Below, one piece after another: positions 54,580 to 64,000 of a stretch of 64,000 nucleotides of DNA. The stretch is from Arthrobacter sp. Leaf137 (GTDB taxonomy: Bacteria > Actinomycetota > Actinomycetes > Actinomycetales > Micrococcaceae). The stretch is taken from assembly GCF_001423525.1 (NCBI RefSeq), contig NZ_LMOI01000001.1, positions 62,001 to 126,000 on the forward strand. Direction: 5' to 3'. The notes beneath the pieces were generated by a model. The model was given only the letters and a program-made list of their open reading frames with translations. It searched no databases and had not been told where the DNA came from. How positions within the stretch are numbered: the first letter of the stretch is position 1; every line of letters starts with the position of its first letter. A program made the position numbers and the translations under genes.

Positions 54580-55977
54580 ATGCGGCTTCTGATTGCCGGC
54601 GGCGGGGGTTTCCGGGTGCCGCTCATCTACCGGGCGCTGGTTTCGGGCCGCTTTGCCGGGCTGGTCACCGAACTGGTGCTGTACGACGTCGATCCCGCCC
54701 GCCTTAGAGCCGTCACCGCCGTGCTGCACAGCATGCCGGCAGGCCCCGGCCCGCGGCTGCCGGTCCGTTCCACCACCGATCTTGCCCGCGCCCTGCCCGG
54801 GACGGACATGGTGTTCGCCGCGATGCGTCCGGGCGGGACCGCCGGGCGGATCGCGGACGAGAAGGTGGCCCAGGACCTGGGGCTGCTGGGGCAGGAAACC
54901 ACGGGGGCGGGCGGCATCTCCTATGCGCTGCGGACCATTCCGCACATGGTCCACCTGGCGCGCCTCATGGACCGGCACTGCCCGGGGGCCCGGCTGATCA
55001 ACTTCACCAACCCGGCAGGCATGGTCACCGAGGCCCTCATCCCGGTGCTGGGGAACCGGGTGGTGGGCATCTGCGACTCGGCGGGTGCCCTGGTGCAGCG
55101 CGCCGCACACGCTGCGGGAGCGGACCTGCCGGCGGGAAGGCTCGACGGCGTGGGCTACTTCGGGCTGAACCACCTGGGCTGGCTGTACCGGCTGGAGTCC
55201 GGCGGCCGCGACCTGCTGCCGGGTCTGCTCGCCGATCCCGCCGCCCTGGCGTCCTTCGAGGAGGGCCGGCTGTTCGACCAGCCGTTCCTGGCAGGGCTCG
55301 GCATGCTGCCCAACGAGTACCTGTATTACTACTACCGGCGCGACGCCGCCCGGCGTGCCATGCAGGCGATGCAGCAGACGCGCGGCGAGAGCATCCACGC
55401 GCAGCAGGAGGACCTCTACCCACGCCTCGCCGGCGCCGGTACGGATGCCTTCCGGTTGTGGGATGGCGCCCGCCGGTACCGCGAGGAAGGCTACCTGGCC
55501 GAGGCACGCCCGGAAGGCACGCAGCGGGACGAAGACGACCTCGCCGGCGGCGGCTACGAACGCGTGGCGCTCGCCGCCATGCGGGCGCTCTCCGGGGCAG
55601 GCGGGACGCAGCTGATCCTGAACACCCGCAACTCACTGAACCCGGGCGCTCAGGAACCCGCCATTCCGGGACTGCCCGCGGACGCCGTCGTCGAACTTCC
55701 CTGCATGGTGACGGCCGACGGCGCGCTGCCGCTTCCCCAGCAGGCTCCACCCGGGCCGCAGCTCCGGTTGCTGCGGCAGGTCAAGGACGTGGAACGGCTC
55801 ACCGTCCGGGCAGCCACCACCGGCGACCGTGCCGCCGCCCTTGCGGCCTTCGCGCGGCATCCGCTGGTGGATTCGGAGGAACTGGCAGGCGGACTCCTGT
55901 CCGGTTATGAGGAAGCATTCCCGGAGCTGCGGGCGCTGTGGCGTGGTAACGGGGCGGCTGCGGCCCCGGTTGGCTGA
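54580..55977 (+). CDS. GH4-family 6-phospho-beta-glucosidase
   Basis: 465 residues. The NAD+-binding N-terminus MRLLIAGGGGFRVPLIYRAL, LINFTNPAGMVTEAL, the metal-ligand cysteine region VVGICDSAGAL, and YFGLNHLGWLYRL with the metal-binding histidine are GH4 features. These enzymes cleave phosphorylated disaccharides by an NAD+- and Mn2+-dependent redox mechanism. GICDSAGAL departs from the more usual GICxxP form, so specificity is uncertain. It is divergent from a PfkB kinase gene 70 bases away; no PTS permease is adjacent. Confidence 0.9.
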   Translation: MRLLIAGGGGFRVPLIYRALVSGRFAGLVTELVLYDVDPARLRAVTAVLHSMPAGPGPRLPVRSTTDLARALPGTDMVFAAMRPGGTAGRIADEKVAQDLGLLGQETTGAGGISYALRTIPHMVHLARLMDRHCPGARLINFTNPAGMVTEALIPVLGNRVVGICDSAGALVQRAAHAAGADLPAGRLDGVGYFGLNHLGWLYRLESGGRDLLPGLLADPAALASFEEGRLFDQPFLAGLGMLPNEYLYYYYRRDAARRAMQAMQQTRGESIHAQQEDLYPRLAGAGTDAFRLWDGARRYREEGYLAEARPEGTQRDEDDLAGGGYERVALAAMRALSGAGGTQLILNTRNSLNPGAQEPAIPGLPADAVVELPCMVTADGALPLPQQAPPGPQLRLLRQVKDVERLTVRAATTGDRAAALAAFARHPLVDSEELAGGLLSGYEEAFPELRALWRGNGAAAAPVG

Positions 55978-56064
55978 AGGAGTAGTGTTTTACCGAGTGC
56001 GCACTGAACGGGTACCCGGGGCAGGTGCGCCCGTAATACGCGCCGGCGGCCGGAAGGAGGTCCC

Positions 56065-57327
56065 TTGGCATTGATCCGCAGGGTGGCCTTGCTGTCACTC
56101 CACACCTCGCCCATGGAACAGCCGGGTTCCGGCGATGCCGGCGGCATGAACGTCTACATCCGTGAACTGGCCTCGGCCCTGGCCGAAGCCGGCGTTGAAG
56201 TGGAGATCTTCACGCGGGCCACGTCGGCCGGCCAGCCCGCCGTCGAACATCCGGATCCCGGCGTCTGTGTCCACAACGTCCTGGCCGGACCGCCGAAGAA
56301 GATCCCCAAGGAAGAACTGCCGGGCCTGCTGCACAGCATGGTTGAAGAGATCGAACAGATCCGCCGCCGGCAGCCGCACGGCCGCTACGACGTCATCCAT
56401 TCGCACTACTGGGTGTCCGGCATCGCCGGGCTGGAACTGTCCGAACTGTGGGGTGTGCCGCTGGTGCACACCATGCACACCATGGCCAAGGTGAAGAACC
56501 TCCTGCTCGAATCCGGCGAACAGCCCGAGCCGCGGCGGCGGGAGGTGGGCGAACACCAGATCGTGGACGGGGCGGCACGCCTCATCGCCAACACCAGCTC
56601 CGAGGCCGCCGAGCTCGTGTCGCACTACGGCGCGGACTACGACCGGATAGACATCGCTCCCCCGGGCGTGGACCTGGCCACGTTCACCCCGGCCTTCCGG
56701 ACCAAAGCGCGGAAGGACCACGGCGTGGACGCGGGAGCGTTCCACCTCCTGTTCGCCGGCCGCATCCAGCGGCTCAAAGGCCCGCAGGTGCTGGTCAAGG
56801 CGGCCGCCCTGCTGCGGCAGCGGCGTCCGGACATCGACCTGCGGCTCACCATCCTGGGCGAGCTCAGCGGCAACAAGGAATTCAACCTCCGCAAGCTCGT
56901 GGCAGACGCGGAGATGGACGACGTCGTCACGCAGCTTCCACCCGTCACGGCGCCTGAGCTGGCGGCCTGGTTCCGCGCGGCCGACGTCGTGGTGATGCCA
57001 TCCTTCAGCGAATCCTTCGGCCTGGTGGCCCTGGAAGCCCAGGCCTGCGGGACCCCGGTGGTGGCAACCCGGGTGGGCGGACTGTCCCGGGCCATCTTCC
57101 ACGGCCGGACCGGGCTGCTGGTGGACGGCCACCACGCGGCCGACTGGGCGGACGCCTTTGAGGCGCTCTACGACGATCCCGCTACCCGGGTGGACATGGG
57201 CCGGGCCGCCGCCATCCGCGCCCAGAACTCCGGCTGGTCCCGCACCGCCGCCATCACGCTCGAAAGCTACCACGCCGCCGTCGACCGGCACGTGGGCCAC
57301 CTTGTCCCGGCCGTTCCTGTAACCTGA
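56065..57327 (+). CDS. mshA: D-inositol-3-phosphate glycosyltransferase
   Basis: 420 residues of a GT-B glycosyltransferase (GT4). The start region [20 protein letters not shown] followed by NVYIREL is the MshA signature. [28 protein letters not shown], and [20 protein letters not shown], with the E-x7-E nucleotide-sugar site, follow. It joins GlcNAc to inositol-1-phosphate, the first step of mycothiol synthesis. The TTG at 56065 has GGAAGGAGG four bases upstream; a second TTG six bases later is also possible. fhs begins four bases after its stop codon. Confidence 0.93.
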   Translation: MALIRRVALLSLHTSPMEQPGSGDAGGMNVYIRELASALAEAGVEVEIFTRATSAGQPAVEHPDPGVCVHNVLAGPPKKIPKEELPGLLHSMVEEIEQIRRRQPHGRYDVIHSHYWVSGIAGLELSELWGVPLVHTMHTMAKVKNLLLESGEQPEPRRREVGEHQIVDGAARLIANTSSEAAELVSHYGADYDRIDIAPPGVDLATFTPAFRTKARKDHGVDAGAFHLLFAGRIQRLKGPQVLVKAAALLRQRRPDIDLRLTILGELSGNKEFNLRKLVADAEMDDVVTQLPPVTAPELAAWFRAADVVVMPSFSESFGLVALEAQACGTPVVATRVGGLSRAIFHGRTGLLVDGHHAADWADAFEALYDDPATRVDMGRAAAIRAQNSGWSRTAAITLESYHAAVDRHVGHLVPAVPVT

Positions 57328-57331
57328 CGCC
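57320..57331 (+). promoter_or_regulatory. Leaderless promoter -10 of fhs, inside the end of mshA
   Basis: TAACCT (57320-57325) overlaps the last mshA codons and is followed by six bases and ATG at 57332. fhs may thus be read both from mshA and on its own. Confidence 0.45.
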
Positions 57332-59008
57332 ATGACCGGCGTTCCCAGCGACCTCGAGATAGCACGGGCAGCACGCATCAGGCCCATCGAAGACATTGCC
57401 GCTGCCGCAGGGGTGAATGCCGCAGCGCTGGAACAGTACGGGCGTTACAAAGCCAAAATCGATCCCGCCCGGCTGGACGCACCGCCGCCGCACGGCAAGC
57501 TGGTGCTGGTCTCGGCCATGTCCCCCACGCCGGCCGGCGAAGGAAAGTCCACCACCACCGTGGGGCTGGCGGACTCCCTGGCGCGGGCCGGCCACAACGT
57601 GATGATCGCCCTGCGTGAGCCCTCGCTGGGCCCGGTCCTGGGGATGAAGGGCGGTGCCACCGGCGGAGGCTACTCGCAGGTGCTGCCGATGGATGAGATC
57701 AACCTGCATTTCACCGGTGATTTCCACGCCATCACCTCCGCCAACAACGCCCTGATGGCACTGGTGGACAACCACATCTACCAGGGCAACGCCTTGAACA
57801 TCGATCCGCGGCGGATGACGTTCAAGCGTGTCCTGGACATGAACGACCGGGCCCTGCGGGAAGTGGTGATCGGCCTCGGCGGGCCGGCGCAGGGCGTGCC
57901 GCGGCAGGACGGGTTCGACATCACCGTCGCTTCCGAGATCATGGCCGTATTCTGCCTCGCCACGGACCTGGCCGACCTCCGGGAACGCCTGGGCAGGATC
58001 ACGTTCGGGTACACCTACGAGCGCGTCCCGGTGACAGTGGCAGAACTGGGGGTGCAGGGAGCGCTGGCCCTCCTGCTTAAGGAAGCAGTCAAACCCAACC
58101 TGGTGCAGACCATCGCGGGCACCCCGGCCCTGGTCCATGGCGGCCCGTTCGCCAACATCGCCCACGGCTGCAACTCCCTCATCGCCACCCAGACCGCACG
58201 GCGGCTGGCGGACATCGTGGTCACGGAGGCCGGTTTCGGGGCCGACCTGGGTGCCGAAAAGTTCATGGACATCAAGGCGCGGATCGGCGGACTGGCCCCG
58301 TCCGCCGTCGTGGTGGTGGCCACCGTGCGGGCACTGAAGATGCAGGGCGGCGTAGCCAAGGACCAGCTGACCCGGCCGGACGTGGCAGCGCTGGAGGCCG
58401 GCGTCGAGAACCTGCGCCGGCACGTCCACAACGTGGAAAAGTTCGGGGTGACGCCGGTGGTAGCCATCAACAGGTTCGCCACGGATGCGGCGGAGGAACT
58501 GGACTGGCTGCTGGCGTGGTGCGCCGCGGAAGGTGTTGCGGCTGCCGTGGCCGACGTATGGGGCCGGGGCGGCGGCGGTGACGGCGGGGATGAACTCGCC
58601 GCGCTGGTGCTGCGGGCCCTGGAAGCCCCCAACAAGTTCCGTCACCTGTACCCGCTGGAGCTCTCCGTGGAGGACAAGATCCGCACCATCGCCCAGGAGA
58701 TCTACGGGGCCGACGGCGTGGACTTCTCCGTCCCCGCACTGAAACGGCTGGCTGATATTGAGCGCAACGGCTGGGGCGGGCTTCCGGTGTGCATGGCCAA
58801 GACCCAGTACTCCTTTACCGACGACGCCTCCCGGCTTGGCGCCCCCAAAGGATTCACCATCCACGTCCGCGACCTGCTGCCCAAGACCGGCGCCGGCTTC
58901 ATCGTGGCGCTGACCGGCGCCGTGATGACCATGCCCGGGCTCCCCGCTGTGCCAGCCGCGCTCCGCATGGACGTGGACCCCGACGGCAACCCGGTAGGCC
59001 TCACCTAA
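57332..59008 (+). CDS. fhs: Formate-tetrahydrofolate ligase
   Basis: 558 residues. The P-loop [18 protein letters not shown] lies near residue 65, followed by [20 protein letters not shown] and [11 protein letters not shown], all FTHFS signatures. [18 protein letters not shown] and a C-terminal [20 protein letters not shown] complete the fold. It makes 10-formyl-THF from formate, THF and ATP for one-carbon metabolism. It follows mshA by four bases. There is no functional link with mycothiol, so the pairing is probably positional. Confidence 0.96.
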   Translation: MTGVPSDLEIARAARIRPIEDIAAAAGVNAAALEQYGRYKAKIDPARLDAPPPHGKLVLVSAMSPTPAGEGKSTTTVGLADSLARAGHNVMIALREPSLGPVLGMKGGATGGGYSQVLPMDEINLHFTGDFHAITSANNALMALVDNHIYQGNALNIDPRRMTFKRVLDMNDRALREVVIGLGGPAQGVPRQDGFDITVASEIMAVFCLATDLADLRERLGRITFGYTYERVPVTVAELGVQGALALLLKEAVKPNLVQTIAGTPALVHGGPFANIAHGCNSLIATQTARRLADIVVTEAGFGADLGAEKFMDIKARIGGLAPSAVVVVATVRALKMQGGVAKDQLTRPDVAALEAGVENLRRHVHNVEKFGVTPVVAINRFATDAAEELDWLLAWCAAEGVAAAVADVWGRGGGGDGGDELAALVLRALEAPNKFRHLYPLELSVEDKIRTIAQEIYGADGVDFSVPALKRLADIERNGWGGLPVCMAKTQYSFTDDASRLGAPKGFTIHVRDLLPKTGAGFIVALTGAVMTMPGLPAVPAALRMDVDPDGNPVGLT

Positions 59009-59164
59009 CCCTCCGGCCCACCTCGAATCAGTCCCGTTCACGGTTCACGCAGCGCGTGCGGCGAGCCTGCGCAAGGGAAGGCTGCGCTCGTACGACCTGC
59101 ACAGGGTTTCCGGCTGGCAGTGCGCCGGGTCCGGGCCACCCTCCGAGACTCCTGAACCGCACTC
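59009..59164. other. Gene-free stretch between fhs and the DUF2306 gene
   Basis: 156 bases with no supportable gene, no clear hairpin terminator and no promoter pattern for either neighbour. The stretch ends where repeat-like sequence begins (59165). Confidence 0.5.
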
Positions 59165-59176
59165 GCCCTATCACTT
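59165..59176. repeat. Short copy of the 60.4-kb hairpin repeat
   Basis: GCCCTATCACTT, identical over 12 bases to one arm of the hairpin at 60406-60464, spans the stop codon (59171-59173) of the DUF2306 gene. Confidence 0.45.
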
Positions 59177-59692
59177 AGGGCTGCCAACCCTGGGTGTTGG
59201 GGACGTTATCTGATGGGGCAACGGGTGGTTGGAATGCCGTTCGGCGCCGCGAAGAAGGGACAGGTACACGGCTCCAACGCTGAGCAGCACCAAGGCAACC
59301 ACAAACACGGCGGTGGCCGGGTCCGCCGAAAGAAGCCGCGGGATGCTGCGCCCGGGGACAACCACCGCGAACCCGAATGCGATGGCAATGCCCAGGTAGC
59401 TCCCCACCATGTTGCCGCGGTGGGCAGGGATGTTTCGGCGAATTGCGCTGACCAGGCCCAGGGTTACCGTAAGGACCGTGAAAGCAGACAGGCCGTGCAG
59501 CCAGGTGAAGTGGCCCTCGGAGACGATCCAGAAGCTGCTGGCGCACACGTAATACATCGTCGCCACCCACAGGTACCCCATAGTGCGGTGGATGCGGTCC
59601 CGCCGCCGTCGAAGTATCTGAACCGGTCCGATCGCGAGGACATACAGGGCAGCCACCACGTGGCTGACAAGCAGTACATTCCAGTGCTCCAT
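59171..59692 (-). CDS. DUF2306-family membrane protein
   Basis: 173 residues with four to five membrane helices. The pattern LLVSHVVAALYVLAIGPVQI, RRRRDRIHRTMGYLWVATMY, with a conserved HRTMGY-type histidine, FTWLHGLSAFTVLTVTLGL and AHRGNMVGSYLGIAIAFGF fits DUF2306 proteins, of unknown function. The last residues are encoded by repeat-like sequence, so the C-terminus may have been altered by insertion or recombination. It is divergent from a MerR regulator with a perfect palindrome between them. Confidence 0.8.
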   Translation of the reverse strand: MEHWNVLLVSHVVAALYVLAIGPVQILRRRRDRIHRTMGYLWVATMYYVCASSFWIVSEGHFTWLHGLSAFTVLTVTLGLVSAIRRNIPAHRGNMVGSYLGIAIAFGFAVVVPGRSIPRLLSADPATAVFVVALVLLSVGAVYLSLLRGAERHSNHPLPHQITSPTPRVGSPK

Positions 59693-59700
59693 ACGTCTAA

Positions 59701-59715
59701 GATAGTGCCACTATC
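59701..59715. promoter_or_regulatory. Palindromic operator between DUF2306 and MerR genes
   Basis: GATAGTG, one base, CACTATC: a perfect 15-base palindrome eight bases upstream of the DUF2306 start codon, with a repeated half-site CACTATCC at 59751-59758 before the MerR gene. It fits a MerR-type dyad controlling both genes. Confidence 0.6.
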
Positions 59716-59773
59716 CAGCTTATGTACATCAGCATAGTTGTCACCCGGACCACTATCCGGCCGAAGGAACTCA

Positions 59774-60388
59774 ATGCAGCTCAAGGAACTAAGCAGCGCA
59801 ACGGGCACCAGCACGGCCAGCATCAAGTTCTACCTGCGGGAGGGGCTTCTGCCGGCTGGCCATACTGTCCACCCCACGCGCGCCAGCTACACCGCGGACC
59901 ACATCAAACGCCTCGAGCTGATCCGCTCACTCCGTCAGATCGTGGGCCTCAACATCGGACAGATCCGCAGCATCGTGAAAATGGCGGACGACGGCGTTCC
60001 GCGCCTGTCGCTGCTGGCGCACGTCCAGCGCGTGGTCCTCAACCTCGAACCTGCTGCGGGCGACGTTGAGCGCACGGCGGCGGCAGACGCCGTCGTACGC
60101 ATGCGAAGCTGGCCCGATGTGCCCAGCGATGCAAGGGATGCACTGGACCGGCACGTTGCGGCCATGCAGGACCTCGGCATCAACCTGCCGCTTGAGCTCC
60201 TTGACCGGTACAGCAGCGCAGTTGACGCGATCGCCGGCCTGGACCTGGAACTGACCACGGCGGGTGAAGACGTCAATGACGTCATCCTGACTGCCGCCGT
60301 CGGGATGCACATGCATTCCCAACTCATGCTCAAGCTCCTCGCCGTTGCCCAGGCGAGCCATGCCATCCGCACCCTTGAAGGTGGCTGA
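59774..60388 (+). CDS. MerR-family transcriptional regulator
   Basis: 204 residues. The N-terminal MerR helix-turn-helix and wing read MQLKELSSATGTSTASIKFY then LREGLLPAGHTVHPTRASYT, followed by the usual coiled helix IKRLELIRSLRQIVGLNIGQ. The C-terminal domain (about 90-204) is helical and lacks the cysteine pairs of metal or redox sensors, so an organic ligand is more likely. ATG 59774 has GAAGGAA five bases upstream. It most likely controls the divergent DUF2306 gene. Confidence 0.86.
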   Translation: MQLKELSSATGTSTASIKFYLREGLLPAGHTVHPTRASYTADHIKRLELIRSLRQIVGLNIGQIRSIVKMADDGVPRLSLLAHVQRVVLNLEPAAGDVERTAAADAVVRMRSWPDVPSDARDALDRHVAAMQDLGINLPLELLDRYSSAVDAIAGLDLELTTAGEDVNDVILTAAVGMHMHSQLMLKLLAVAQASHAIRTLEGG

Positions 60389-60405
60389 CGGCCCCTTAAA
60401 CGCGG

Positions 60406-60464
60406 GTTGCCCTACCACTTGGAGTTCCTAACAGGGTTTTGGGAACTCCAAGTGATAGGGCAAC
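60406..60464. repeat. Long hairpin element and bidirectional terminator between MerR gene and ino1
   Basis: Arms of 23 bases (60406-60428 and 60442-60464) that differ at one position (C60415 opposite A60455, a G/U pair in the minus-strand RNA), around a 13-base loop that can pair further. It sits between two convergent stop codons, so it can end both transcripts. It is longer than a normal terminator, and one arm recurs in part at 59165. Confidence 0.75.
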
Positions 60465-60475
60465 GCCGGGGGGGG

Positions 60476-61561
60476 TTAGCGCTCCAGGTCGCCGCGGATG
60501 AAGGCCTCGACCTTTTCACGGGCGAGGTCGTCGTTGAACTGCTCCGGCGGGGACTTCATGAAGTAGCTGGAGGCGGAGAGCAGCGGGCCGCCGATGCCAC
60601 GGTCCAGGCCGATCTTGGCGGCGCGGATGGCATCGATGATCACACCGGCGGAGTTGGGCGAGTCCCAGACTTCCAGCTTGTACTCGAGCGACACGGGGGC
60701 GTCACCGAAGTTGCGGCCTTCCAGGCGGACGAAGGCCCACTTGCGGTCATCGAGCCACTGGACGTAGTCGGACGGGCCAATGTGGACGTCCTTGGCGGCG
60801 AGCTCGGCCTCGACGTTGGAGGTGACTGCCTGGGTCTTGGAGATCTTCTTGGACTCAAGGCGGTCGCGTTCCAGCATGTTCTTGAAGTCCATGTTGCCGC
60901 CGACGTTCAGCTGGTACGTGCGGTCCAGGGTGACGCCGCGGTCCTCGAACAGCTTGGCCATGACGCGGTGCGTGATGGTGGCACCGATCTGGCTCTTGAT
61001 GTCGTCGCCCACGATCGGAACACCGGCGGCGGTGAACTTGTCCGCCCACGCCTTAGTGCCGGCGATGAACACCGGAAGCGCGTTGACGAAGGCAACACCG
61101 GCGTCGATGGCGGCCTGGGCGTAGAACTCAGCAGCCGCCTGGGAGCCGACGGGCAGGTAGCAGACCATGACGTCAACATCGGCGTCCTTGAGGGCCTGAA
61201 CCACGTCAACGGGCTCTTCGGTGGATTCCTCGATGGTCTCGAGGTAGTACTTGCCGAGGCCGTCCAGGGTGTGGCCGCGCTGGACGGTTACGCCGGTGGG
61301 TGGGACGTCGGCAATCTTGATGGTGTTGTTTTCGCTGGCGAGGATGGCATCGGCGAGGTCGTTGCCCACCTTCTTGCCGTCGACGTCGAACGCGGCCACG
61401 AACTGGACATCGCCCACGTGGTACTGGCCGAACTCAACGTGCATGAGGCCCGGGATGGTCGCCGTGGCGTCGGCGTCCTTGTAGTACTGGACGCCCTGCA
61501 CCAGCGACGCGGCGCAGTTGCCTACGCCGACGATTGCGACACGGATCGGATGTGAAGACAC
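60476..61561 (-). CDS. ino1: Inositol-1-phosphate synthase (actinobacterial type)
   Basis: 361 residues. The NAD-binding start [20 protein letters not shown], the central [17 protein letters not shown] and [20 protein letters not shown], and [20 protein letters not shown] are the conserved actinobacterial Ino1 blocks. The enzyme isomerises glucose-6-phosphate to inositol-3-phosphate, feeding phosphatidylinositol and mycothiol. The GTG start has AAGGAG five bases upstream. mshA, which uses the product, lies 3 kb away on the other strand. Confidence 0.96.
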   Translation of the reverse strand: MSSHPIRVAIVGVGNCAASLVQGVQYYKDADATATIPGLMHVEFGQYHVGDVQFVAAFDVDGKKVGNDLADAILASENNTIKIADVPPTGVTVQRGHTLDGLGKYYLETIEESTEEPVDVVQALKDADVDVMVCYLPVGSQAAAEFYAQAAIDAGVAFVNALPVFIAGTKAWADKFTAAGVPIVGDDIKSQIGATITHRVMAKLFEDRGVTLDRTYQLNVGGNMDFKNMLERDRLESKKISKTQAVTSNVEAELAAKDVHIGPSDYVQWLDDRKWAFVRLEGRNFGDAPVSLEYKLEVWDSPNSAGVIIDAIRAAKIGLDRGIGGPLLSASSYFMKSPPEQFNDDLAREKVEAFIRGDLER

Positions 61562-61667
61562 GGAACTCCTTAGGACAAACGTCAGCCGGCCTGATAATGC
61601 GTCGGGGAAATTGCGACGGCGGCCGGCTGGGACAGCGCCGCGCGGCGCTTATTCATAGTACCCAACA

Positions 61668-61702
61668 CAGCGGGACCGGCTCTTGTTCCACCGGTCCCGC
61701 TG
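61668..61702 (-). terminator. Terminator of the aldo-keto reductase gene
   Basis: CAGCGGGACCGG (61668-61679) pairs perfectly with CCGGTCCCGCTG (61691-61702) around an 11-base loop, 20 bases past the stop codon. Confidence 0.7.
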
Positions 61703-61722
61703 CGTAAGAAAGGGGGTTTTCG

Positions 61723-62763
<1,041 letters not shown>

Positions 62764-62816
62764 GGGTTCCATCCTGCCAGCTGTGACCGGCGCAACAGGC
62801 AGGACCGGAAAAGTTA

Positions 62817-62847
62817 CGCCGCGGGCTGATAATGCCAGCCCGCGGCG
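62817..62847 (-). terminator. treZ terminator
   Basis: A 12-base perfect stem (62817-62828 with 62836-62847) around a seven-base loop, about 30 bases past the treZ stop codon. Confidence 0.7.
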
Positions 62848-62878
62848 CAACCCGCGCACGCGGCAAGGAACGGAATCG

Positions 62879-64000
62879 TCAGGACTTGACGATGGCGGCG
62901 CTCCACGGAGCCAGGGCGAGGGCGTCGCCATCCTGGCTTGTCCCGTCGTCGGTGGAGAGCAGGAGGGACCCGCTGACGCCGTCCAGCCGGACTTTCGCGT
63001 CGGCGAAGTTCACCAGCACCTCCACGCTGCCGCGGCGGAACCGCAGCCAGCCGGAGTCGTCGTCGAACGCCACCTCGGTCTCGCCGAAGCCGAGTCCGGT
63101 CAGTTCGGGATGACTGCGCCGCAGTGCAGTCAGCGATTTGTAGAGTTCCAGCAGCCGGGCGTGGTCGCCCGTGGCTGCTTCGTCCCAGTCCAGCTTGGAC
63201 CGGCGGAAGGTTTCCGGGTCCTGGGGATCGGGCACGACGGCGGGATCCCACCCCATGCGCTCGAATTCCTTGATGCGCCCTTCCGCGGTGGCCTTGCCGA
63301 GCTCCGGTTCCGGGTGGGAGGTGAAGAACTGCCACGGCGTGGTGGCCCCGTATTCCTCCCCCATGAACAGCATGGGCGTGAACGGCGAGGTCAGCGTGAG
63401 CACCGCGGCCACGGCCAATTGCCCGTAGGACAGTGACTGCGAGAGCCTGTCGCCGATGGCCCGGTTGCCGATCTGGTCGTGGTTCTGGTTGCAGACCACC
63501 AGTGCCGCCGGGGTCACCAGCGAGGCGTTGATTGGCCTGCCGTGGTGCCGGCCGCGGAAGCTGGAGTAGCTGCCGTCGTGCAGGAAGCCGTCCTTGAGGA
63601 CCTTGGCCAGCACGGCCAGGGACTCGAAGTCGGAGTAGTACCCGGTGGTTTCGCCGCTGACGTTGACATGGACCGCGTGGTGGAAGTCGTCGCTCCACTG
63701 CCCGGCCAGGCCGTATCCGTTGGCGTCCCGCGGGTAGATCAGGCGGGGGTTGTTCAGGTCGGACTCCGCGATCAGGGTTTTGGGGAGTCCGGTTTCGGCC
63801 GAGACAGCGTCACCCAGGGCTCCGAACTCCTCGAGGATGTGCACAGCCCGTTCGTCGCGCAGGGCGTGCACGGCGTCGAGCCGCAGCCCGTCCACGTGGT
63901 AGTCCCGGAGCCACAGCGCGAGGTTGTCCAGGATGTACTCGCGGACAACATCGGAGCCGGGTCCGTCGAGGTTGACGGAGTCGCCCCAGGTGTTGGCGTC
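62879..64000 (-). CDS. treZ: Malto-oligosyltrehalose trehalohydrolase (5' end outside window)
   Basis: 374 codons are visible; the reading frame is open to the right edge, so the N-terminal third or so is missing. The GH13 region [16 protein letters not shown] contains the nucleophile aspartate, and LIAESDLN holds the acid/base glutamate. [14 protein letters not shown] is the TreZ version of the third catalytic motif. It releases trehalose from maltooligosyl-trehalose made by TreY, so treY and treX are expected just outside the window. The C-terminal beta domain ends in [13 protein letters not shown]. Confidence 0.93.
   Translation of the reverse strand, partial: DANTWGDSVNLDGPGSDVVREYILDNLALWLRDYHVDGLRLDAVHALRDERAVHILEEFGALGDAVSAETGLPKTLIAESDLNNPRLIYPRDANGYGLAGQWSDDFHHAVHVNVSGETTGYYSDFESLAVLAKVLKDGFLHDGSYSSFRGRHHGRPINASLVTPAALVVCNQNHDQIGNRAIGDRLSQSLSYGQLAVAAVLTLTSPFTPMLFMGEEYGATTPWQFFTSHPEPELGKATAEGRIKEFERMGWDPAVVPDPQDPETFRRSKLDWDEAATGDHARLLELYKSLTALRRSHPELTGLGFGETEVAFDDDSGWLRFRRGSVEVLVNFADAKVRLDGVSGSLLLSTDDGTSQDGDALALAPWSAAIVKS

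Noticed and set aside
57254..59041. A 595-codon leftward open frame opposite fhs
   Set aside because: Gly/His/Gln/Arg-rich with no domain, fully antisense to a perfect FTHFS; similar shadows oppose groL, guaB and the ABC gene.

Overview
The window is a high-GC, gene-dense stretch of an actinobacterial chromosome, most likely from Arthrobacter/Pseudarthrobacter or a close Micrococcaceae relative. This is inferred from protein content, not from a database search: a mycothiol glycosyltransferase (mshA) near ino1, groES-groEL under CIRCE elements, a GuaB3 paralogue, LigB, a DUF3817-SURF1-guaA order, and a 5-FCL/galU/rimJ/sepX block whose order matches the M. tuberculosis Rv0991c-Rv0996 region. 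I call 57 protein genes (two cut by the window edges) and one tRNA. I see no rRNA, insertion sequence, prophage or CRISPR array, and no gene-free stretch above 300 bases.

Layout. 1-5.7 kb: a LysR/MFS divergent pair, an MFS exporter between two Lrp/AsnC regulators, and corA. 5.7-8.5 kb: an NAD salvage operon pnuC-nadR-nrtR whose promoter carries two palindromic operators, then tRNA-Ala(CGC). 8.6-13.2 kb: sepX, rimJ and galU leftward; 5-formyl-THF cyclo-ligase, a Ruc/FmdB-type zinc-ribbon chaperone under a CIRCE element, and a SAF-domain protein rightward. 13.2-17.5 kb: one giant DUF4011/SF1-helicase-like protein with a nuclease-like C-terminus and decayed ATPase motifs. 17.6-30.8 kb: guanine nucleotide genes (guaA, guaB3, guaB) interspersed with DUF3817, SURF1, glpD, a lone PTS EIIA, a rightward WXG100-like cassette of unknown function and an ABC exporter. 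31-38 kb: tandem OafA-type acyltransferases, a flavin monooxygenase-like protein and a TPR-LuxR regulator. 38-47.9 kb: ligB, a RibD/DHFR-like protein, groESL, an EamA permease, a THUMP-like methyltransferase, a shikimate-dehydrogenase-like enzyme and a GH3 lipoprotein. 48-53.3 kb: a YbdK-type ligase and the tightly overlapped alr-tsaE-tsaB-rimI-tsaD operon. 53.4-64 kb: a PfkB kinase and GH4 glycosidase back to back, mshA, fhs, a DUF2306/MerR pair flanked by related repeat sequence, ino1, an aldo-keto reductase and the end of treZ.

Connections. pnuC-nadR-nrtR form a self-regulated nicotinamide riboside to NAD route. Three CIRCE elements (two at groESL, one at ruc) tie both loci to HrcA, whose gene is not in the window. 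ino1 and mshA both act on the inositol phosphate/mycothiol route. The TsaB/D/E genes cover three of the t6A factors. Seventeen genes show a TANNNT hexamer 6-7 bases before the start codon, the signature of leaderless transcription; this was used to choose several starts.

The items most worth following up are the CIRCE element in front of ruc, the paired NrtR operators, the helicase-like protein with lost Walker residues but retained nuclease-like residues, the WXG100-like cassette, and the repeat flanking the DUF2306/MerR pair.
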